Shown here: one piece after another, positions 12,300-24,047 of the stretch
Layout: every line of letters begins with the position of its first letter
How positions within the stretch are numbered: position 1 is the first letter of the stretch
NCBI GenBank assembly: GCA_032622095.1
Contig: CP136069.1
Coordinates: 81,988,958 to 82,052,957, forward strand
DNA: 64,000 nt
Direction: 5' to 3'
Source: Siphonodentalium dalli
Lineage: Eukaryota > Mollusca > Scaphopoda > Gadilida > Siphonodentaliidae
The notes under the pieces: generated by a model
The model's database searches: none
What the model saw: the letters and a program-made list of their open reading frames with translations, nothing else
Told to the model about the DNA's origin: nothing
Program-made: the position numbers and the translations under genes

Positions 12300-12879
12300 C
12301 CGCGCCCAAATGAAAAATTACATTGTTGGCTGTTGATGCATCTGCTGTTTCGTACTGTCTCAATACATTATCAATATTAATGAAGATTAACCTTATGACC
12401 GAAACCCGATCAAAACGCGAAACAGAAAACTCAAATTAAAGTCTTTTAGAATGTCCGGTCTTTAGAACAACACACACTAGTTAGTTGATATATATATACA
12501 CAATCTAAAAAGATATCTACCATGTCACAATTCATCATCCTTAGAACTTTCGCCTGAAATATATATTTTTTTGGACCCACCATTGTACAGACTTTATATG
12601 CGGTACTCTGTTTAGTGCTACCTAATGTCGAGTAACCACATCTGTCTCTGACTTTCAGCTTCTGAAAAAATGTCATTTTGTAACCCATAATAATGGAAAT
12701 TAATCTCTTGTGCCTACTTAAATAATATCGGAAGCTTCGATTGCATAAAGTAGCGGATAGCAGAATTTATGTCCTTCCGATTTTCGGTATTTCAACGAAC
12801 AAAGCTGAATGTCAATGATGGGGCTCTTATCACAGCATCATCGGCATGATCATCGTCGGCATGATCACGCATCATCATT
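12300..12879. other. Unassigned stretch
   Basis: No recognisable gene, repeat or RNA. Confidence 0.45.
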
Positions 12880-12999
12880 ACCATCATGCACCACCATCAC
12901 AAACAACATCCCCGCCACCACAACAATGCACCATCATCACCATCATCATCATCATCATGCACCACCATCACAAATAACACCCCCACCACCACAACCATG

Positions 13000-13044
<45 letters not shown>

Positions 13045-13085
13045 GCACCCCCACCATCATCGTCATCATCATCATCACCGTTATG
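12880..13085 (+). repeat. CAT/CAC trinucleotide microsatellite
   Basis: Imperfect runs of CAT, CAC and ATC, including 12 or so uninterrupted CAT units around 13012-13043. The ORFs reading poly-His/poly-Ile through it are low-complexity artefacts. Confidence 0.95.
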
Positions 13086-13917
13086 ATCATCGCGTTAATT
13101 ACTATAGTGGGCGCGCAGATCACATTTCCCTCAGTTTGCTAATATCAACAATAATTGACAATTTCCTCGACCAATCCACTCTAATGTGCAGCATCATCAG
13201 CTTCACGTCACTCTTCGGGGTTGATGTTGAAACGAATCAATCGCCACCGCACGACCAATCCCAACATGCCATATCCCCGTTACATTCTAATCCCTATCAA
13301 GTAGTCCGACACTGCGACTTGAGACAAAAAGCCGAACTTTCGTGGCTTCCGATCTATAGCAGTTACACATGTCGAGCCTGCGTTGCATTGTAATATATAT
13401 CAAGTAGTCCGAAACTGCGGCTTGAGACAAAACGTCGGAATGTCAATGCTTCCGAGCGAGCAGTTCATCACGACATCTCATTACAAATCTCAATCTCACG
13501 TCAATTTGGGTCAATATCACGAGAGTATAGTTGAGTGTGCGTGATATGGCTTTGATATCGATCTCAGTGCGCGCCGGCTATTTCCGTCTCGTGATAATCA
13601 CGTCAATTGCACTCAATAAAGTAGCAATGAAAGATGGCCCTCTTTATCTCTTTCGTCATTCTCCAGAAACGAGTGGGATCATCGTTTGCTGCAGTTTCGA
13701 CATCTAACAGGAATGTATGCTCGTGATTTTCCACTGCTATCCTTATAGAGCCCGCTGAAATCGACATTTTGGTTCATTTTAAATAAAATAATCACTTGAT
13801 TCCGTAGTATGTTGTTTCCCAGACAATAATAACGTTCATCGGGTTGCTTTCATATCTTGTAGCGAATATAGGTCAGGATTCCAGTAAGGCTTGACGTGTC
13901 TGGAACTTCCGTTCACT
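13086..13917. other. Unassigned, with a short duplicated segment
   Basis: ATCAAGTAGTCCGAMACTGC and the following 40 bases occur twice, at about 13296 and 13400, about 104 bases apart. The rest is unassigned. Confidence 0.5.
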
Positions 13918-14341
13918 AATAGCTCCGTGGTCCAGTGGTTAGCGTGTCGGACTTGTATTCGCTGTAAACACATCGATATATGGGTTCGCAGCGCGTCGCC
14001 GGTCGTTGAGTTTCCACACAGCAGTGGCTTGGCCGCTTTGAGCGACGTGCAATTGTCGGATTGCTCGCTGTTTCAAAACCCGCGCCAAGTTGTGACCCTT
14101 GAGCAAGGTCGCTCGTACTGTGTCGACTTCGCATCACTCATGCGTTAAACGAGTACCAGTCAGCTTGTCATACTGATGAGTATCAGAGCATGTTCTGATC
14201 AAACTAGAGAAGCGCCTGCAATGGCTGCAGCCGGTTCATTGGTTGGCTAGTACAAATGACTGCGGTAATATTGTATCAAGCGTGTTAGAGCAAGAAATTA
14301 GTTAATCGCTATTTAAAACTGGTCATTATTATTATTATTTA
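13918..14341 (+). mobile_element. tRNA-derived SINE, copy 1
   Basis: The head 13921-14000 is tRNA-like. TGGTCCAGTGGTTAGCG fits a pol III A box and GGGTTCGCAGC at about 13981 fits a B box. The body (CACAGCAGTGGCTTGG, GCCAAGTTGTGACCCTTGAG) recurs reversed at 23848-24040. A (ATT)n tail closes the copy at 14327-14341. The ORFs here are shadows. Confidence 0.75.
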
Positions 14342-15146
14342 ATAGCTGAACCAGCAACCTCATGGAGTGAGGATAAAACATCCGCCCATAGTCTATCAAC
14401 GTCAGAATTATCAACAATATGTCGCTTTAACATCTCCGGACACGCCTTATTCACGATTAGACGATATCACTGGATGTCACCACCGTTCCCTTCGTATACA
14501 GTGCGCGGGTATGTTTCAATACACCCCGCTAACGGATTTGGAGCCTAATGGGAACATCGAAAATAAACAAACGAAATCGGAAAAAAAATCAACGATTAGA
14601 GGCAAATTTGACAATTCACAGTAATTTCACAAAAGGTAAACTTACTACACATGAATGGGGCTAATGTTATATGCTGTTACATGCTTACGTCACACTTGGC
14701 TGGGAAATTGGAGGGGCCCAAAAATCTATTAATTGTTTTTGTCAAAAATTTCGAAAAAACTTAAATGCATAGTGAAAGTTTACAAGGAAACTTGTTATGA
14801 TATCGTTTATATTCCTTTTACAAGGTCTTGGATAATATAATGAGCACAGTTGCCGTCCAACACCCTCCCAGTTTATACAGACCTAACATACGTGAGGTTT
14901 AAAGTATGGTGCCAAAGTAGTGTTGTCCGAGCCATAATGGGGCTCGAGGAGGGGCTACCAAATTCATAAAGAAATAGTATCTTCGATTTCCTCAAAAATT
15001 ATATGCAGGCATCCCCGTGAATGCTATTGTGAAGATTAGATTTTCCCAAGGGACACCGGCCGTCCGGGTCGGATGTCGGCGTCGGGGAAGGACACCAAAA
15101 TGGATTTTAAAAACATTGTATCCGATTTCCACCACACGTATATATG

Positions 15147-15148
<2 letters not shown>

Positions 15149-15187
<39 letters not shown>

Positions 15188-15194
15188 TTATTTA

Positions 15195-15267
<73 letters not shown>
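15149..15267 (+). repeat. (TA)n / (TTTA)n microsatellite
   Basis: Long TA runs flank five or six TTTA units at 15180-15207. Confidence 0.97.
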
Positions 15268-15270
<3 letters not shown>

Positions 15271-15674
15271 TCTGCGTGATATGATGAATCTGATCATTTG
15301 TTTAAAAGTTGCCAGGATGGCACCGTCGGAGTCAGGGATGTAATCGGGAGAGTGTCATCAAAAATAAAAATTGGCCAAAACATCGTGACCGATTGCATCC
15401 AAATTTCCGAAGTGGCGCCGTCCGAGTCAGCAATGGTGATCGGGGGAGGGGTACAACAATATAGTTTTAAAAACATATCTCTCGCCGGTTTCCACCAAAC
15501 TTATATATCCGTGGTACGGTGACTCTATATAGTGGTATATCAAATAGTCAAGGATTGGAGTTGGGAATGGGCACCAAATTGATAAAAAAAAATTGTATCT
15601 CTGAGTTCCTCCAAACTTATATAAAGGTTCGTGATATGAGAACTTTTATGTGTATTTCAAAAGTTTCCTACGTG

Positions 15675-15878
15675 CGTGGTGCTGTCCAGATCAAGGATAT
15701 GCATGGGTACGTGGTGCTGTCCAGATCAAGGATATGCATGGGTACGTGGTGCTGTCCAGATCAAGGATATGCATGGGTACGTGGTGCTGTCCAGATCAAG
15801 GATATGCATGGGTACGTGGTGCTGTCCAGATCAAGGATATGCATGGGTACGTGGTGCTGTCCAGATCAAGGATATGGG
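15675..15878 (+). repeat. 35-bp minisatellite, about 6 copies
   Basis: Units start at 15675, 15710, 15745, 15780, 15815 and 15850. All share CGTGGTGCTGTCCAGATCAA followed by GGATATGCATGGGTA and are practically identical, so expansion or homogenisation is recent. Because 35 is not a multiple of 3, all three plus frames stay open and give overlapping pseudo-repeat ORFs. Confidence 0.97.
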
Positions 15879-16200
15879 TCGGCACACCAAAATTGATAAT
15901 ACACAATTTTTAGTCGATTTTCCTACAAATGTAAATATAGGCATGTCTTTAATTGTGTAATCTAAAGTTACCAAAGTTGCGCTATTTATATGGCAGGGAT
16001 GCATGTTGGGAGGGGTTCAAAAACTATCCTCATTATTTAGTTATTTTCATGATTGGATGTATATATTAACTATTTTAGTTTATATTTTCCGAATTGGTGC
16101 ATCGCAGTCATTGCAGAGAAGGTATTCGGGGCACCACAAAAGTTATGGGCAGTGGGGCTTTGAATTGATACAGAATACAAAAATATAAATTTACCTAATT

Positions 16201-16983
16201 CTTATATGCGTATTTGGTAACCAATATAAAAGTGAACACATAAAAGTCTTATCATTATTACTTCCTACCACCACTAACTTTTCTATTGATATATCACCAT
16301 GTCAGACTTCATTTTTTCAGCAGTAAGCCGTTGTCGGAGAGATCGGTTACTCTAATAACATTCCGCCGCCAGCTTAAATTGTAAGCAACATCAGTGATCA
16401 CTCCTCTAATAATGTAGCAGATATATTATCGATTTTGTACGACAGAAAAAGGTGAGGACTTTTTCTGGATAAATCACCGGAGTATCCGGAATCTTGTTAT
16501 ACCATTGACACCGAGGCTCTCTCTAAAATCGAGTGTCTCCTGATTAATTGATCGCAGATGATATACGACAGTTCAATCTTGTGGGTAAGGAAGCGAAGAC
16601 AATTACGGGTCAAATTCATATATATAGTTGATGTGTGGAAAGTGTATGTGCAGGGGGTGCAGTCGGTGACATGACAACAGGGACAACAGGGACAAGGGGG
16701 TTGAGAAGACGTTTTAAAACGGGACAACGGTGTGCTATTTCGATTTCCTAACTAACTTTAAAGGTACGGATGGCCTTAGTTATACTCAACTTACAAGTTG
16801 TAATTTAGAAGTACCCTGGCGGGGGTCTAACGACGTTAGTTTTTCAAAATTGTGATTGAACAAAAATTTAATTAATTAAATAACAAAAGAACAAATACGC
16901 TCACTATTGGCTTATTTCGGCACCAGATGTACGCTATTTGTACATGCGTTTTCACTGTGATCCGCGCCATCCAACAGCATAAT
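16201..16983. other. Unassigned stretch
   Basis: No recognisable gene or RNA. GGGACAACA short repeats lie at about 16680-16700. Confidence 0.45.
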
Positions 16984-17656
16984 GGCTGCGGACACACGTA
17001 CCACAGTAGCGATGGCATAGTAGGTGTGACAATTTATTATGGTGGAGTTTGGTGACAATTGGTCCGTCATTATTCTGTGCCATAGCTATCCATGTCGCCC
17101 GCTGATTTTCCGCACAATGAGTGGACTGGACCAATTAACCATTGCTTTTCACCAAGGTTGATCTCTACTAATTACGTTTTGCTAAATTGTATTCACGACG
17201 ATATATATAATTGCACGATAGATCGTCCAGAATTGTGTTTGACCGTGGCCTGGTGGCAATTCCTCATTGACTCACATATATATCATTATTGTGGTACGTT
17301 TTTTTATATGATCTCAATGCATGCATGTTTATCTACTTATATTAATTTCATTAGTAAGAACAATCATGGCTGTTGAGATGGGTTATTCATTAAGTGGACT
17401 TGTGTGTTAGCATGAAAAATATAACACTGCGTGTTGAGTAAAAATCAACATCGACAAGACATTCAGGTAGATAGATCCTTGAGAGATCGACCGTCGCTGG
17501 TATACAGAGCTTGGTAGACTCATTGTGCGAATTTTCAGAGGGCGACATGGCTTGCTATGGCATGTTAATTATGACAACCAATTGTCACCAAACTCCACCA
17601 TAATAAATTGTCACACCTACTATGCCATCGCTACTGTGGTACGTGTGTCCGCAGCC
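16984..17656. repeat. Inverted repeat with perfect 80-bp arms
   Basis: 16984-17063 and 17577-17656 are exact reverse complements over 80 bases (outer tips GGCTGCGGACACACG). A weaker inner match follows (about 17075-17098 with 17549-17572, GGCGACATGG). The loop is about 450 bases of unassigned sequence. Perfect arms imply a recent event or arm-to-arm conversion. Confidence 0.9.
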
Positions 17657-18920
17657 AATGGGTATAAGTCCACTATGGGCTTGTGATAAGGTTAAGATGA
17701 TATAATTTCTTGTGCGACAATCAACATAGATTAGCAAACGATATATATTAGAATGAAATTGTCTCATATAGAATATAAGAAAGACTATTGGTTTGGAAAT
17801 GAAAACCATTGGTTGGGAAATAATATATTGATTTAGAAAAGATTGCAATTAAAGTGGAATATACCTATATTGAATGCTTGAAGTGTGCAATTAATTAAAC
17901 AATTCACTATTGATTTTTATTTGACGTATTTTCCGACCAAACGGCTGTCCATACGGGGGAGGCGTCTTAAACATTTGCATGTATACATGACGGATTCCAG
18001 CCAGAGTCGCAGCAGGTAAGTAGAGCAAGAGAAAACACAAAACCATAATATTTATTGATTAATAATGTATTCCCCGGACCCCGAGTAAGAATCTTTTGAT
18101 ATTTATGCAAGTGGGTATTAGGTGAGAAAATTATAGCAATTATCGAAACTACGATCGAAACGACTAATTTTACCACACAATGATGAATGTTGCAAGAGTT
18201 AGACTACTTACTCTGGAGATTATGCTGGATATAAGAAATGCATATAAAACCAGTATCAACGGGAAAATAGTAATTCTACCACAAATTGCATCTCTAATAC
18301 TCGATATTTTCCGGATAAATAAGAGCCTTGCTGTAAAATCGATTGCAGTGAATTAATTTCAACTGAGATAAACACACAGTTATGTACGTGGGGGATGGAG
18401 AATTGCACAATTATACAAACTGAACAATTAATTATAACGCTGTGGAAAATTGGCGTCTCTGGGAATTTAGACTAAATAGCTGCATGATTTCTTAAGCAGT
18501 ACGTTAAGTAGGTCATGCGTCCGCATGAACTCGTAGGGCCATACAACTGCTTAGAAATGATTCAGATTTCATGCACTTTGATCATGATCAAATTCAAGGA
18601 CCTTTCCAGTTTTCCAAGGTTCGCACAAGTATAATCATATGACCTGTATATACGTCTATATGAAAAAATACAACTATATGATGGGTCTCTCTCCTGCAGT
18701 TGGGTACAGTATGCATACTCCAAGGAAGGTGCAATCTCCACTATGTAACTTTCTAAGACACACACCATTAGTAGTATGAATCAGTTGTATAGGTACTTGA
18801 TTCTGCATCCAGCATGCAGTACATGCACGTGGATTTTATGTCTCAAACCAAGACATTAACCCTGACATAATTGTTTCTGTTTTCGTTCACGTTTGCGGTC
18901 TCAGAATAAAGTATATATTG
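17657..18920. other. Unassigned stretch
   Basis: AT-rich, with no recognised gene, repeat partner or RNA. Confidence 0.45.
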
Positions 18921-18921
18921 T

Positions 18922-19068
18922 ATGGCCGGGGAAGTGACTACACTACATTACAAGGGATCAGGGGAGATGTGTTTCATGTGTGGCACGGTCGGTCACACTC
19001 CAATGCATTGTTACTATAGAAGACATTTTATCTGCATATCTTATTATATAGAAAAGGCTATTAAATAA
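18922..19068 (+). pseudogene. LINE ORF1/Gag-like zinc-knuckle relic
   Basis: The plus frame at 18970-19011 reads CFMCGTVGHTPMHC, a canonical C-x2-C-x4-H-x4-C knuckle, preceded by HYKGSGEM. The combination 'basic/aromatic strand, GxG/E, CF-CG' resembles the joint between the RNA-binding domain and the zinc knuckles of LINE ORF1 and Gag proteins. The frame ends at a TAA at 19066. No further knuckles or RT lie nearby, so this is an isolated fragment of a decayed element. Confidence 0.5.
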
Positions 19069-19727
19069 ACTAATCGATTTGCGTATAATACATATCTATA
19101 TGTGACCAGTATCATATGTGTTATTTGTGCAATGCAATTCCGTTTGACAAAACAATGACCTAGTTTCATACAAATGTAATTGTGTATATTCCATTTGAAG
19201 ACGTTTGCATCTGCCCGGTCACTCACACAACCGCATAAACCAACCTGTACTTGTTATGTGAAATTCAGATGGGCCAAGAGTAGCAAGTCGCATTTATCAG
19301 ACCGATGGAAACACGTTGCATTAGATTACATGTATTCTTGATTTCTATTTTTCGAACAATAGTCGATCGTGAATTATGATCGCCTGTGTTTGAGAAAACG
19401 CCCTTAGTTTCTCGAATATATCGTTCCCGGTTCCGTTTTGCACACAATAAGTCTTATTTCTAAGTCGCGACCATATTGGATCCATCCGACCCCGTTACGC
19501 ACATTCAGTGTTATTACTGGATACTGGATTGTTAAACCGATCGCACAAACGATCGTTTAAAATATTATGATGATACGGGGAGAACACCCAAGCCACTCAC
19601 TGACTAGCGACGATACAATAACTTAAATGATTATATGGGACTAGTATGCATATAATATAACTTTTATTTGATTCATTTGGTTGAAAACTGTACAAAAATT
19701 ACTCGACAACGACAATTTGTATTTTTG
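19069..19727. other. Unassigned stretch
   Basis: Nothing recognisable. Confidence 0.45.
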
Positions 19728-19864
19728 CATTCCGGTAAATTTGTCATCCGTAACACTACTTCGTACTCAACAGACTTTCAAATAATGAAAAAATTGTTAC
19801 CTTATTCTCCGACTCGGAGACTATAAAAACCAACAACAACATTTGGCGTACAGTACCCCTTTAA
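19728..19864 (-). mobile_element. TTAA MITE family B, truncated copy
   Basis: Reverse-complement match to 498-650. It ends GGCGTACAGTACCCCTTTAA; CTTTCAAATAATG and GTACTCAACAGA also match. The other half is missing. Confidence 0.75.
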
Positions 19865-20487
19865 GACATTAAGCCTTCAACAAAATGTTGAAATTGTTTT
19901 GTTCAATTTCAGAAATATAGAACAATAACTTTAAACGCATGTTTGATTATAGCAAGTTTATCGGTTGCTTATAGACGTACGTGTACCTGGACAATATCAC
20001 AATATATATATATATAGTCATCGCAGGAGATTAGCTGGCAAAACAGAGCCTATATATCGGTGCACTGAGACAAACTGTGACACCCCACCCCATTAATTGC
20101 ACTCAGAACATGGATAAATTAATAAACTGTGTTCTTATATACATTATTGATAGTTCTTCACTAAAACAATATTTTTTTACAGTGATTTGTCAACAATCAT
20201 CGCTATTCGTTTAGTAAGTTCACATATTTTAGTCTGAATGTGATTTTCTGAATATTTGTCAATGCTTTGACCTTTTCCAATGGTTACCGTCAATTTGTTA
20301 TTAAACTTTGGCATTTTATAGGAATAAATAAACTCTTATTGGTATAATTCCACTGTAACAGTAACAATGCACATAACAATAGCTTGGACATGTGACATCT
20401 CATTGTCGGAGTTATTAGTAATGAAAATAAGAACAAAGTTTGTTCATGTACTTTTTGATAATAGTTGTTTGACAGGCTTTGATACTA
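19865..20487. other. Unassigned stretch
   Basis: No gene recognised. A short (TA)n lies at 20001-20015. Confidence 0.45.
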
Positions 20488-20800
20488 TTTCACATAAAAG
20501 GTACTCAATCCGATCAGACGGTCCCCATATCATCAAGATACAACAACAACATTTCTTCAAAGTACGCTTTCGTTATTAGAATCGATTAATTGCAACAAAA
20601 GAATGCTAACCACTGTCAACTATATGGTATGAAATTTCCCATTTTGTTCAACGATTTTTCTGGGCCACAAATAATTGCACATCTTGAGAAATAACAAATT
20701 TTCAAAATCGATATCTGATCACTCTGAGCTTTGATGGTGGGTTCCTCTACTCGAATCAAATTTTTTTTACCCGCGAAGCCAAAGAAATAGTAAATTAGGA
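20488..20800. repeat. Interspersed repeat related to 45640-46080
   Basis: GGTACTCAATCCGATCAGA, CTCTGAGCTTTGATGGTGGG and CCAAAGAAATAGTAAAT recur with small changes at about 45920-46080. The family is unclassified. Confidence 0.6.
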
Positions 20801-20943
20801 GCGTTAATTCGGATAATGCATCTTTAAACCAATTTCGAAGGCCTTGGGGCCCTTTAGACCTAACCTGTAAACAGCCACCACAAGAACGGTGACGGTCATC
20901 GAGTAGCGAAATGTATAATGCATGGTGCACCGACATCATATAC

Positions 20944-21058
20944 GTCTATATAACAAATCACACAATGAAATAATTATATACTTTCATAATGTCCGGCAAA
21001 ATAATACAATTCTATAACAAATGATATAATTATATACTTTCATCATGTCTGGCCAATT
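20944..21058 (+). repeat. Tandem duplication of about 60 bp
   Basis: ATAATTATATACTTTCAT followed by AATGTCCGGC or CATGTCTGGC occurs twice in direct orientation. Confidence 0.75.
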
Positions 21059-22300
21059 AGCTTGATGCACGGACGACGTGCATATGATATGAAACAATTA
21101 ATGCAAACGTCTATAGTCGATTTTCCTCCACCACAAAGCCTCGTCACGGAGGCGCCGCATAAGACCGCATCGACCATCGAATGGCTCAAGAATCCACATG
21201 TACTTTGTCTTGTTAAGTTCAGGTCGATATACGTGTTCAGTAAATTATACACCACCATCGCTGCATGTGGTATACTGGACGAACAGCCAAACTCTTTGGT
21301 GCCTTTATTTAGCTCTCAGATATATAGAACATTTGGTGGATATATCATATATATGTCTATTTCGACGGAATTAGCAGCATAACTATGACGATTATATAGC
21401 GCATACCTCCCTAACATATGGGATCCTAATCGCTTCACATCAGTACGCCAGTTTTGGAGCAATACCTGTTCAAGTGTTTATTCTCAAATAAATCAGTTTA
21501 CATGATATTGTGAGAACACATGCATACGTACACAAATACAATATATGGTGTGGAACAGTGGCAATGGGTTTTTCATTGTGAGGGGGGGGGGGCAGCTAGT
21601 CTTATGTATGCTGCCATTTTACAGATGCCTGCTTTATAGAGCGGCTGAAGTTTACCAACAAAAAATATTAATTCGATGGTCCCTGTTAATTATCAACATT
21701 TTGTTCAACGAAATTTTGGCGGTTTGTCAAATATCTGACACCCAAAAGCCACTTGATTTTAAAGTTATCGATCTTCATCCGCAATTTGGACCGAGACCGT
21801 CTTCTCGTCGACTTTTTATCAGGCCACTAAAAAGTACGGGTGGTGAAAAATAATAGATTTCAAAATTCGATAGCTGATCACTCTGATCAGTCAGATATGA
21901 CCCAGACTAACACAATTAGAGATATCGGCTGATTACACTGAACACATAATGAGTCCTCAATAAGGTCGTAGAAGACTCGATCATCTCTTTATTATCCCAT
22001 ATTTTGAGGTATATCCAGTTTTATGTGGTGTGGTGACAATCAATGACTTTAATTGTTGAATTCTATATGTTTTTGTATGGGATTTTTCTATTTTGTACAA
22101 TACTACAATATCGTTACGTCTTAGCGCCTAGCAGGCTGCAAGGACAACATTATATTGTGTGCTTTGTGTAGTATGTTTCTATTTTGTACGCGCATTGGAA
22201 CTAATTGATTGTGAATGCGTTTGAAATGTTTTTTGTAATAATAATAATAACTAGAATGAAATTGAAATTGCACTGCAATTTCGATACTTCAAAGTTTACC
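21059..22300. other. Unassigned stretch
   Basis: No recognised gene. The 106-codon plus ORF at 21062-21382 and the 102-codon ORF at 21545-21853 show no family I know and lie in repeat-like sequence. There is a G-rich run at about 21582-21592. Confidence 0.4.
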
Positions 22301-22379
22301 AAGGGGAAGAGCTATCGCAACCATTTTTTTTATGCGTGTAGCACATGAGAAGCCGTTCTGGAGGAGATGCGCACACAAC

Positions 22380-23030
22380 AGTAATCAACATGAAGAGCGT
22401 TTTGTGCCAAGGTCACTCCGCACCCAGTCCAGTCAATAGCCAAGGACGGGAGCTATGTACGTACAAAAAATCAAGGCAATCGGTAGAGTCGTTTTAGATC
22501 TATTCGCCTTTTTCAAAGAAATCAGGACAAGGTTTCACCTTGCAGGATACCCACAAGTCAAAATTTGAATCGGGTGCTATGACGTCAGTTTTTGGTCGAT
22601 TGCGCTATTTTTTACGGCGTTGTCTTCAGTTCGGACTAGCGATGCCGCCCTATGAATTTGGTCAAATTCAGAAGAAAACTGTTTTTCAAAGAGCGTTAAC
22701 CGATTCTTCGTCCAAGATCAAGGTCGGACGAACTCCGCACCCAGTCCAGTCAATAGCCAAGGACGGGAGCTATGTTAGTAAAATAAACATCAAGGCAATC
22801 GGTAAAGTCGTTTTGGATCTATTCGCCTTTTTCAAAGAAATCAGGGCAAGGTTTTGACCTTGCAGGATACCCAAAAGTAAAATTTTTAATCGGGTGCTGT
22901 GACGTCAGTTTTTTGTCGATTGCGCTAAATTTTACGGCGCTGTCTTCAGTTCGGACTAGCGATGCCGCCCTATGAATTTGGTCAAATTCAGAAGAAAAAA
23001 GTTTTTCAAAGAGCGTTCGACCATAACTCT
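22380..23030 (+). repeat. Tandem duplication, period about 316 bp
   Basis: CCGCACCCAGTCCAGTCAAT occurs at about 22419 and 22735, and GGGTGCTRTGACGTCAGTTT at about 22573 and 22890. The flanking sequence matches closely. The 105-codon ORF at 22540-22857 spans the unit junction and is a shadow. Confidence 0.85.
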
Positions 23031-23822
23031 AGAAGTTTAAGTCCGATTTTAAAAATTCAAGTGTCATAGTGATCAGCGGCAGCTAGTGATGATGTCCACC
23101 AAATTTTATTAAAATCTGCGCCAAAATAGTTTTGTAATACATACCCACACGCCCGTTCTCCCGAACCGGAAGTGAAATCCGTTAACTATATATATCGTCC
23201 GAGAGCGCAGAGTTTGCTGCACATCATGCAAAAAGTTCCAATATCTCGAGCCGTTCTGGATTTTATATAAAGAGCGTTATTTTATCCTTCGACCAGTAGC
23301 GAACTTTTAAACCATTTTTCGGCGGTTCATAACACACATACATGCGCAAATAATGAAAAAAGTCCGAACTCATTATCTCAAGCCGTTTAGGAGGAGATAC
23401 GTTCACAACAATAAAACCGATAAAGAGCGTTGTTTCCAAAGGTCAAGGTTAGACGAAATTCCCTATTTGTACATCGACTTCGTATACTCAATGGCTATGC
23501 AACTACCAAATTTCAAATCAATCGGTCAAGCCGTTTCGACGATATAAGAGATCAAACATCGATTTCGCAAGTTACTTTTGTGTCGCGAAAAACCCCCAAA
23601 AATCAACAAAATGGCGATAACTCCGAAGGTCAAGGTCGGACGAAATTCTCAATGGGCCATTTTCAGAGAACTTCCAAAGTTATATACTAAAGCCGAAAAG
23701 AGCAGGTGAATCGGTCCAGCCGTTCCGGAGATTAAGGCATGTTATTGGAATAAGAAGAATAAAAATAAAAATAAAAGCCAGAAGAATTACAATATACTTC
23801 CATGTTAAAACATGGAAGTATA
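23031..23822 (+). mobile_element. Unclassified repeat ending in a perfect hairpin
   Basis: Several CAATCGGT-CAAGCCGTT-type phrases recur (about 22480, 22795, 23518 and 23710). The segment closes with an A-rich tract and a hairpin near 23790-23822, in which TACTTCCATGTT pairs with AACATGGAAGTA. A related CATGGAAGAG...CTCTTCCATG hairpin lies at 33691-33715. The superfamily is unknown; a Helitron-like or SINE-like tail is possible. Confidence 0.5.
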
Positions 23823-23847
23823 ATAAGACAGATCCCTATTTCGCGCC

Positions 23848-24040
23848 TTGGTACAACGAAGCCGTCACAGTACGAGTAACACCAAAGGTCACAACCTGGC
23901 GGGTGAGTTAAACAGTGTACGAATCTACGGCCACACGTCGCTTAATCCGACCAAGCCATTGTTGTGTGGAAACTCAAAAGTCTACCAGCGGTGGCGGCGA
24001 ACTCACATCGCTGTGCTGACAGCAATACAAACCGAAGAAA
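23848..24040 (-). mobile_element. tRNA-derived SINE, copy 2 (partial)
   Basis: On the minus strand it reads GAGTTTCCACACAACAATGG then GGTTGTGACCTTTGGTG, matching the SINE body at about 14010-14110. The tRNA-like head is largely lost. Confidence 0.7.
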
Positions 24041-24047
24041 AAAAGAA

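Larger units (their letters stand above)
14640..16200 (+). repeat. Satellite-like tract of diverged ~200-bp units
   Basis: Segments recur in one orientation with the order: CCGTCCGAGTCRG, a GGGGAGGG-like purine patch, ACCAAAAT, TTTTAAAAACATTGTATC, TTTCCACCAAACTTATATA. Clear examples begin near 14925, 15053, 15312, 15414 and 15535. Embedded in the tract are a dinucleotide run and a 35-bp minisatellite. The units are diverged, so the array is old. Confidence 0.6.

Noticed and set aside
12809-13393. 194-codon ORF with poly-His and poly-Ile
   Set aside because: It is a translation of a CAT/CAC microsatellite with unrelated flank; no domain or start context.
13921-14000. Functional tRNA gene
   Set aside because: It has A and B boxes but is the head of a SINE with a long body and (ATT)n tail; the body recurs elsewhere without the head.
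15519-15960. Three overlapping ORFs with internal protein repeats
   Set aside because: They are all frames of the 35-bp minisatellite, whose unit length is not a multiple of 3.
22540-22857. 105-codon ORF as a gene
   Set aside because: It spans the junction of a 316-bp tandem duplication and has no recognised domain.
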